Source: an uncultured Acidobacteriota bacterium (GTDB lineage: Bacteria > Acidobacteriota > Terriglobia > Terriglobales > Acidobacteriaceae). Taken from it: DNA of 6,174 bases. Position 1 is the first letter of the stretch, and every line of letters starts with the position of its first letter. Shown here piece by piece: positions 1-4,520 of the stretch. A model generated the notes under the pieces. The model was not told where the DNA came from. It was given only the letters and a program-made list of their open reading frames with translations, and did no database searches. The position numbers and the translations under genes are program-made. The stretch lies in NCBI GenBank assembly GCA_903932385.1, contig CAIZGA010000663.1, positions 1-6,174 on the forward strand. The letters run 5' to 3'.

Positions 1-348
1 ACCCATGTTGTATTGGTCTTGTTCTGGGTTAGCGTCACTTACGTGGAAATACTCTAAATCGTCAAAGATTGCACTGATTTCAGAAGATACAACGATAAAG
101 TTAGCACCACCTCTAAGTGTAGATTTATGGATTTGAGCAGAAGTTTGGTTTACTCTAGTGATAAGAGTTTGGTTCCAATCTTTTTGTGTATAAGGACTTG
201 CAGAAGTAGAAGCTTTTCTCCAACCATTGTAATCCCAACGTAATTGCCATGCAGCAGCTTTACGTAAATCTCTAAGAATTTCACGGTCGATTTCAGCGGC
301 AACTCCTGCAACAGCAACTCCGCCAGCCCCGTTATCAAAGAAGTATTT
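1..348 (-). CDS. T4-like phage major capsid protein (gp23 superfamily), internal/C-terminal fragment
   Basis: This is an open frame of 116 codons on the minus strand with no start codon and no stop in the window, so it is partial at both ends. In reading order it contains KYFFDNGAGG, AAEIDREILRDLRKAAAWQL, WNQTLITRVNQTSAQIHKS, TLRGGANFIVVSSEISAIF and DDLEYFHVSDANPEQDQYNM. From knowledge of the family, the AEIDRE helix, the I-H/A-K-x-T-x-RG-x-(A/G)NFI(V/I)-S core and the DLEYFHV segment match the gp23-type HK97-fold major capsid protein of T4-like myophages. The wording is closer to divergent (far-T4) environmental phages than to T4 itself. The capsid protein builds the hexamers of the phage head. 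Codons are AT-ending (AGA, TCT, ACT, GTA), unlike every other gene here. An in-frame TAA lies immediately upstream (351-349), exactly where the sequence changes character, so the gene's 5' part is missing. Family call is fairly firm; the clade is inferred from memory. Confidence 0.78.
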
Positions 349-352
349 TTAT
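340..352. other. Probable chimeric junction: phage DNA / acidobacterial DNA
   Basis: Base composition changes abruptly here from AT-rich to GC-rich. The capsid frame on the minus strand makes family-like sequence up to KYFFDN (codons through about 346-348) and then meets a TAA. The plus-strand acyltransferase frame makes family-like sequence starting at about 350 (Y-P-R-W-P-W). Both genes are therefore cut within the same ten bases. There is no inverted repeat, target-site duplication, tRNA end or integrase nearby. T4-like phages do not normally integrate, so an assembly or ligation chimera, perhaps across the short T-rich stretch at 346-350, is the simplest explanation. Confidence 0.75.
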
Positions 353-1045
353 CCCCGCTGGCCGTGGCTCCCGCCGGTGCAGTGGCTGCGCACCGCGTTT
401 CAGGAACTCATCATGCGTCCGCTGGTTTCCATTCTCGCCTCGCCAACCATCTCGCGCCCACAGTCAATGGCATCCACGCAGCCGATGCTACTCATCGCCA
501 ACCACATCAGCACCTTCGACGCGCCGCTGGTTTATCAGGCGCTGCCTTTTAAAATTCGCAGTCGCATCGCCGTAGCCATGTCGGGAGAAATGCTCGACGA
601 CTACCTGCACTTCCGCAACGCCGAGCGCACCACAGTGAAAGCGCCGTTTTTTCTGCCCGGCCCAATCATCTACACGCTGCTCACTGCGCTCTTCAATGTC
701 TTTCCGCTGCCGCAACTCCGCGACTTCCAACGCAGTTTCGCCCACGCCGGAGAAGCGCTCGACCGCGGTTACAACGTTCTCGTTTTTCCAGAGGGGACCC
801 GTTCCGCCGATGGCACGCTTGCGCGTTTTCGCGCCGGCATCGGCTTGCTGGTCAAGGAATCCAACGCGCCCGTGTTGCCCATCGCCACGCTCGGTCTCGG
901 CGAACTCAAAACCCGCCAGCGAGGCTGGTTCCGTTCCGGCACGCTTCAGGTCCGCGTCGGCGAACCCATCGTCTTCGACCCCGGCGAAAGCGAAGCCGCC
1001 ATCACCGCGCGTCTGCACCAAGCCATCGAAAACTTAATGCATTGA
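350..1045 (+). CDS. 1-acyl-glycerol-3-phosphate acyltransferase (PlsC/LPLAT) domain, 5'-truncated
   Basis: The product belongs to the lysophospholipid acyltransferase family, which transfers an acyl chain to a lysophospholipid such as lysophosphatidic acid at the inner face of the cytoplasmic membrane. Counting from the GTG at 377 (222 residues), the catalytic HX4D motif is N42-H43-ISTF-D48, the substrate-binding FPEGTR motif is residues 137-142, and the late APVLPIA block lies at 164-170. Hydrophobic stretches near 13-22 and 97-111 probably contact the membrane. The classical G-x-x-F-I-x-R block is not obvious; FNVFPLPQ (106-113) occupies its place. In-frame coding continues upstream of GTG 377 as YPRWPWLPPVQWLRTAF back to about 350. 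From memory, this resembles the linker preceding the acyltransferase domain in acidobacterial AMP-binding synthetase-acyltransferase fusions. The GTG is therefore probably not the true start, and the N-terminal part was lost at the junction. The gene ends tail to tail with the next one. Confidence 0.85.
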   Translation, partial: YPRWPWLPPVQWLRTAFQELIMRPLVSILASPTISRPQSMASTQPMLLIANHISTFDAPLVYQALPFKIRSRIAVAMSGEMLDDYLHFRNAERTTVKAPFFLPGPIIYTLLTALFNVFPLPQLRDFQRSFAHAGEALDRGYNVLVFPEGTRSADGTLARFRAGIGLLVKESNAPVLPIATLGLGELKTRQRGWFRSGTLQVRVGEPIVFDPGESEAAITARLHQAIENLMH

Positions 1046-1049
1046 TTCT

Positions 1050-1775
1050 TTAATCTGCCACCATCGACTCGCCCGGCAGAATCGGTCGCGTCCGCAGCAG
1101 CAATCCGCGGTTCGCCGCCAGCCCCATCAACGCCAGCACCAGCACATACACCGCCAGTTTGATGTAGTCACCCTGATGCTTGGTCAGCGAAGTCATCGGC
1201 AGCAGCTTCCACATCAGCAGCAGTACCGTCTGTGCAACCGTCGCCGCCCATACTGAGCCGTAGAAATATCTCCGCTCCGTGCCTTCGCCTTTGGTCGATT
1301 GGCCCACACGCGGTAACTTGCCCAGCGCACCCAGCAGCAAAATTGTCACGCACAGTGGCAGGTAAGCGTATTGGTACAACTGCTGCATGTACCAGACGCC
1401 GGTAATCGCGGCCAGCACCAATCCCACCAGATTCAGCAGCGCGAAGTTCAGCACCGCGTTCCACGCAAACGTGTAGCAGATACGCCGGTAGAGCGGGTTC
1501 GGCTTGTCCTCGTCAAAGCGCAGGATGTACGGCCGCGGCTCCACGCCCGGCATCTGCCCGTACAACCCGGCAATACCAGTCCCCGCCAGCACAACAATCA
1601 GCCACGTCAGGTTGCCCGCGCTAAAGCCATGCGCAAAGAGCGAGAACGTCATCGGTCCCGGAGCCAGAAAAAATACCCAGATCCAGATGGGCCAGTGCAG
1701 CACCCGGTAATATCCCTTGTTGCGCTCGCGGATCTTCCGCTCATGCGCAAATTCCACCTTGCCGCTGTAATTCAT
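1050..1775 (-). CDS. Conserved six-helix integral membrane protein of unknown function
   Basis: I do not recognise a named family. The 241-residue product starts MNYSGKVEFAHERKIRERN, a charged cytoplasmic-looking N-terminus, followed by about six hydrophobic segments: roughly 27-50, 55-73, 103-125, 136-152, 172-192 and 204-222. Loops carry conserved-looking polar patches: PGVEPRPYILRFDEDKPNP (76-94) followed by LYRRICYTFAW, and LPRVGQSTKGEGTERRYFYG (154-173). No transporter, peptidase or kinase motif is visible, and there are few charges inside the helices. The ATG at 1775 is the natural start; a weak GAAAG lies just upstream. The stop (TAA, 1052-1050) is 4 bp from the acyltransferase stop. 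The upstream region is shared divergently with the secreted Ig-like protein gene. I have an impression that similar proteins with RRICYTFAW and GTERRYFYG motifs occur in other Acidobacteria, which needs a search. The gene itself is secure; the function is unknown. Confidence 0.85.
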   Translation of the reverse strand: MNYSGKVEFAHERKIRERNKGYYRVLHWPIWIWVFFLAPGPMTFSLFAHGFSAGNLTWLIVVLAGTGIAGLYGQMPGVEPRPYILRFDEDKPNPLYRRICYTFAWNAVLNFALLNLVGLVLAAITGVWYMQQLYQYAYLPLCVTILLLGALGKLPRVGQSTKGEGTERRYFYGSVWAATVAQTVLLLMWKLLPMTSLTKHQGDYIKLAVYVLVLALMGLAANRGLLLRTRPILPGESMVAD

Positions 1776-1973
1776 GCTTTCAGTATCTCAAAATCATTTC
1801 GCTTTTTTCCAAAACTCCAGCCCCGCCGCCGCTCCTAAATCGCCACACCAGCCAATCTCCTACAAAAATTCATCATTTTTCCGCCGCGCCGCAACTCTCC
1901 GCCAAATTCATGGTCAACCTCTATATACCGCCGCTGTACTATAGCTTCTATACGTTGTATTTGGGGTTTTGCG
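1776..1973. promoter_or_regulatory. Divergent intergenic region with AT-rich promoter-like patch
   Basis: These 198 bp separate two divergently transcribed genes and so should contain both 5' control regions. The plus-strand-proximal end (about 1921-1963) is noticeably AT-rich, with TATATA at 1922-1927, TACTAT at 1937-1942 and TATACG at 1949-1954 as possible -10 boxes. None has a convincing -35 at the usual spacing. GGGG at 1963-1966 could act as a weak ribosome binding site for the ATG at 1974. On the minus strand, GAAAG just upstream of ATG 1775 is a weak Shine-Dalgarno. No ORF or RNA gene was recognised. Confidence 0.3.
1921..1944. repeat. Imperfect inverted repeat 30 bp upstream of the Ig-like protein gene
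   Basis: CTATATAC (1921-1928) and GTACTATAG (1936-1944) are complementary over 8 bp with a single bulged C at 1939, around a 7-base loop CGCCGCT. It lies in the promoter-like patch, ends 29 bases before the ATG at 1974 and overlaps possible -10 boxes. That position would suit an operator or a 5'-leader hairpin. Arms are AT-rich and short, so chance is quite possible. Confidence 0.25.
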
Positions 1974-2057
1974 ATGAGACGCTCCGCTTCTCTCACTGCC
2001 GTTCTGCAGTGCCTGCTGTTCGCCCTGCTTGCCTTTACCTGCATCTCTGCGCATGCC
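1974..2057 (+). other. Sec signal peptide of the Ig-like surface protein
   Basis: Residues 1-28 show the classical n-h-c pattern: two arginines near the N-terminus, an uninterrupted hydrophobic core (about 9-22) and an A-H-A site before glutamine 29. The Arg pair lacks the S/T-RR-x-F-L-K context of Tat substrates, and no lipobox cysteine follows the core, so Sec with signal peptidase I is the best reading. Confidence 0.8.
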
Positions 2058-4520
2058 CAGACCTGCTACGGCACCTGCCAGGTCCAGCCCAGTTGTACCG
2101 GCGGCACCGGCACCACGGTCACAGGCATCGTCTACGCGCCCAACGGCACAGACCCCATCCCCAACGTCCTCGTCTACATTCCCAGCGTTCAGCCGGACCC
2201 GCTGCCCAGCGGCGTGCAGTGCCTGCAGGCAGGCCAAACGCCCTCCGGCGCGCCCGTCACCAGCACCACCACCGCGGTCGACGGCACCTTCACCCTCGGC
2301 GGAGTTCCCGTCGGCAGCAACATTCCCATCGTCATTCAATCCGGCAAGTGGCGCCTGCAGTCCACCATCCCCAGCGTCACCGCCTGCGCCAATACCGTCG
2401 CTCCGGCTTCCACCACCACCTTCCCCACCACCCATCTGCAGGGAGACCTGCCCAGAATCGCCATCGCCACCGGCAATGTGGATGCAGTTGAATGTGTGCT
2501 GCACAAGATTGGCATTGCCGACTCGGAATTCACCGACCCCACCGGCTCCGGAGTCGTCAATCTGTTCAAAGGCGATGCCGCTACCAACGACGGCGGCGCC
2601 ACCATCAGCGCCTCCACGCCCAGCGAGTCGGTTCTGGAGAGCAGCCTCACCACACTCAACAGCTACGACGTCGTCATGTTCCCCTGCCAGGGAACGCCCG
2701 GCACTCAGGCCAATAGCAACGCGCAGCAAAACCTGTTGAGCTACACCGCCGCCGGCGGCCGCGTCTTTGCCACGCACTACAGCTATGTCTGGCTGAATAA
2801 CAATTCGGTTTTCAGCGGCACCGCCAACTGGCAGTCTGATGTCAGCATCTCCACCACCAGCCCCATGCAGGCCACCATCAACTCCAACTTCAGTGAGGCC
2901 TCGGAACTAACTTCGTGGCTCAACAACGTCAACGCGCTTTACTCGCTCACCCCCGCAGAAGTTTCTCTCTACGAAACCCGCAAAGATATCAGCTCCGTCA
3001 TCTCGCCCACGCAGACATGGCTCACGTTGAATGACACCGCGCAGGGCAACCCTGTCATGCAGATGACCTTCACCACGCCGGTCGGCGCTCTTCCCGCCAA
3101 CCAGTGCGGCCGTGTTCTCTTCAACGACTATCACGTTGAAAATTCCAACGGCAGCAACGGCCAGATTTATCCCAATGAATGTGTCCCCGCCATCACTGCT
3201 TTCAGTGTCACCGGCAACGTCGTCACCTTCTACGCGGCCAACTCGCTTAACGCCGGCAACTCGGTCACAGTTTCTGGATTGACCACCATCGAAGGCCAGA
3301 GCTTCAACGGCCAGCAATTCACCGTGCTCAGCGCCGGCCTCTCGTCCACGTCTTTTGAAGTTGCCTTCGCCGCCGCCAACACCTTCGGCAAAGTCACCGA
3401 CCATGGCCAGGTCATCGCCGCCATGACTCCGCAGGAAAAATTGCTGGAGTACAGTCTCTTCGATCTTTCCAGCTTCGTGCAGCCGCAACCGCTCTCGCAG
3501 ACCATCACCTTCGCACCGCTGCCGTCGCCCGTTCCCTACGGCACCGCGCCGCTCACGCTCGTGGTCACCGGCGGTGGCTCCGGCAATCCCATCACCTTCA
3601 CCGTCACCGGTCCCGGAGTCGTCAGCAACGGCCAACTCGTCCTCACCGGCGCGGGCACCGTCACCATCACCGCCAATCAGGCCGGCAACTCCAACTACAC
3701 CGCCGCCGCGCCGGTCACGCAGACCGTCATCGTCACGCCGATTGCGCCCACCGTGTACGCATCATCCAATCCCAGCCCGGTCTTCATCAGCAACATCGTC
3801 ACCTTCACGGCGACCGTTGCCTCGCCCGTCAGCACGCCTACCGGCTCGGTCACTTTCTACAGCGGCACCACGCCCATCGTCACTACAACGCTGGTCGGCG
3901 GAGTCGCCACCGCCGGCATCGGCAATCTTAGCGTTGGCAATTACGCAATCACCGCCGTCTACAGTGGCGACAATAATTTTCTGCAGGGTAATGTTCCCAA
4001 CTTCACGCAAACGGTGCTCGACTTCTCGCTCACACCCGTCGGCATCACCAATACCTCCGTGCTCCACGGCGGCACTGCGACGTTCAATTTCATCCTCACG
4101 CCCATCGGCGGCAACATCACTCCGGCAAACATCACCTTCACCGTCACAGGAGCTCGAGGTCTCTCGGTCATCACCCTCACGCCGTCCTCGCTGCCTGCGG
4201 CCAGCGGCACTACGCAGGTCTCGCTCTCCATTACGCCGCCCACGTATCCCACCACCAGCAGGAATGCTTCACCCGCGAACTCCGCGGCCCCGTTTGCTCT
4301 GCTGGCGTTGGTCGTGCTGCCTTTCGCGCGTCGTATGCGTCGCATCAGCCGTCGCCTGCAGCATTGGATTGTCGTGTTGATTCTCTTCGCCGGCGCAGTC
4401 ACCGCCATCGGCACCCTGGGTTGCGGCAGCGGCTGGCCATCACAGACGCGCGGCATCCTCGTCACCGCAACCTCCGGCAACCTCACGCACACTACGGAAT
4501 TTGTATTGACGGAGAACTAG
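1974..4520 (+). CDS. Secreted carboxypeptidase-regulatory / ThuA-like / Ig-like multidomain surface protein
   Basis: This is an 848-residue exported protein. It opens with a signal peptide: MRRSAS, a hydrophobic core LQCLLFALLAF, and likely cleavage after AHA at residue 28. Residues about 49-128 form a carboxypeptidase-regulatory-like beta-sandwich (TGIVYAPNGTDPIPNVLVYIP ... DGTFTLGGVPVG). Residues about 159-290, with later parts to 502, look like a ThuA/GATase-like alpha/beta fold (PRIAIATGNVDAVECVL, YDVVMFPCQGTPG, GGRVFATHYSYVW). It is interrupted at about 404-483 by a small beta-domain. Two Ig-like domains follow (about 508-590, MBG-like, and 592-682, Big_3-like with GSVTFYSGTTP and AVYSGDNNF). 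A last Ig-like domain (683-755) is split from its final strand (826-848) by two membrane segments (771-787, 797-815) and GCGSG. Nine cysteines precede residue 404 in the mature chain, suggesting disulfides. No catalytic function can be assigned; a cell-surface or adhesion role is inferred. The ATG at 1974 is supported by the signal peptide. Confidence 0.85.
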   Translation: MRRSASLTAVLQCLLFALLAFTCISAHAQTCYGTCQVQPSCTGGTGTTVTGIVYAPNGTDPIPNVLVYIPSVQPDPLPSGVQCLQAGQTPSGAPVTSTTTAVDGTFTLGGVPVGSNIPIVIQSGKWRLQSTIPSVTACANTVAPASTTTFPTTHLQGDLPRIAIATGNVDAVECVLHKIGIADSEFTDPTGSGVVNLFKGDAATNDGGATISASTPSESVLESSLTTLNSYDVVMFPCQGTPGTQANSNAQQNLLSYTAAGGRVFATHYSYVWLNNNSVFSGTANWQSDVSISTTSPMQATINSNFSEASELTSWLNNVNALYSLTPAEVSLYETRKDISSVISPTQTWLTLNDTAQGNPVMQMTFTTPVGALPANQCGRVLFNDYHVENSNGSNGQIYPNECVPAITAFSVTGNVVTFYAANSLNAGNSVTVSGLTTIEGQSFNGQQFTVLSAGLSSTSFEVAFAAANTFGKVTDHGQVIAAMTPQEKLLEYSLFDLSSFVQPQPLSQTITFAPLPSPVPYGTAPLTLVVTGGGSGNPITFTVTGPGVVSNGQLVLTGAGTVTITANQAGNSNYTAAAPVTQTVIVTPIAPTVYASSNPSPVFISNIVTFTATVASPVSTPTGSVTFYSGTTPIVTTTLVGGVATAGIGNLSVGNYAITAVYSGDNNFLQGNVPNFTQTVLDFSLTPVGITNTSVLHGGTATFNFILTPIGGNITPANITFTVTGARGLSVITLTPSSLPAASGTTQVSLSITPPTYPTTSRNASPANSAAPFALLALVVLPFARRMRRISRRLQHWIVVLILFAGAVTAIGTLGCGSGWPSQTRGILVTATSGNLTHTTEFVLTEN
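3183..3422 (+). other. Beta-domain inserted in the ThuA-like domain (residues 404-483)
   Basis: Sequence flanking this stretch reads as one continuous fold: GRVLFNDYHVEN...YPNEC before it and MTPQEKLLEYSLFDLSSFV after it. Between them lie about 80 residues of a different type (AFSVTGNVVTFYAANSLNAG, VTVSGLTTIEGQSFNGQQFT, then SSTSFEVAFAAANTFGKVTD). The pattern of short alternating strands with S-x-x-GNVVTF, L-x-x-G-x-x-VTVSGL and FNGQ-x-FTV looks like a small all-beta module that I have an impression of seeing in many environmental surface proteins. Boundaries are estimated by eye. Confidence 0.6.
4284..4418 (+). other. Two-helix membrane hairpin splitting the last Ig-like domain (residues 771-815)
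   Basis: Segment 1 (AAPFALLALVVLPF) is followed by an Arg-rich loop (ARRMRRISRRLQ). Segment 2 (HWIVVLILFAGAVTAIGTL) ends in GCGSGW. After it come residues 826-848 (TRGILVTATSGNLTHTTEFV), which look like the closing beta-strands of the Ig-like domain begun at 683. The arginine loop predicts a cytoplasmic turn by the positive-inside rule, leaving the beta parts outside. Consistent with a membrane-anchoring module near the C-terminus. Confidence 0.6.
4492..4520. other. 29-bp convergent 3' overlap of two genes
   Basis: The Ig-like gene ends with TAG at 4518-4520 (plus) and the amylase-like gene ends with TAG at 4494-4492 (minus), so the two coding sequences share 29 bp tail to tail. No hairpin followed by a T-run is evident on either strand around the ends, so any terminator must lie inside the opposing gene or be factor-dependent. 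Confidence 0.85.

Noticed and set aside
150..338. 62-residue minus-strand ORF
   Set aside because: It is an alternative frame of the capsid fragment; the protein-like signal (gp23 motifs) is in another minus-strand frame that lacks a start codon.
1..348. Prophage or gene-transfer-agent remnant in the chromosome
   Set aside because: There is only a capsid fragment, no integrase, att site or other phage gene, and T4-like phages are lytic; a chimeric contig explains it more simply.
488..1021. 177-residue minus-strand ORF opposite the acyltransferase
   Set aside because: It is a GC-rich shadow frame with low-complexity composition, while the plus strand carries clear PlsC motifs.
1020..1075. 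Shared bidirectional terminator between the convergent stops at 1045 and 1050
   Set aside because: No GC stem followed by a T-run could be drawn; only a short AT-rich patch is present.
1371..1838. 155-residue plus-strand ORF opposite the membrane protein
   Set aside because: It is Arg/His/Pro-rich shadow translation; the minus frame gives six clean hydrophobic segments.
1974..2057. Tat signal peptide because of the N-terminal Arg pair
   Set aside because: RR sits at residues 2-3 without the surrounding S/T-x-x-F-L-K pattern; an ordinary Sec signal fits.
1910..2777. Long ORFs overlapping the Ig-like gene (plus 1910-2491, plus 2029-2739, minus 1914-2777)
   Set aside because: Their His/Arg/Pro- or Gly/Ala-rich composition is typical of off-frame reading of GC-rich coding DNA; the 848-residue frame has a signal peptide and recognisable domains.
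3591..4150. Repeated 17-base stretch encoding ITFTVT at two places
   Set aside because: It reflects equivalent beta-strands of tandem Ig-like domains with the same codon preference, not a separate DNA repeat element.
4410..4430. Lipoprotein lipobox at the GCGSG motif of the Ig-like protein
   Set aside because: The residues before the cysteine are G-T-L-G-C, with Thr and not Leu at -3, and the site lies about 815 residues into the protein; kept only as a possible modification point in the hairpin finding.
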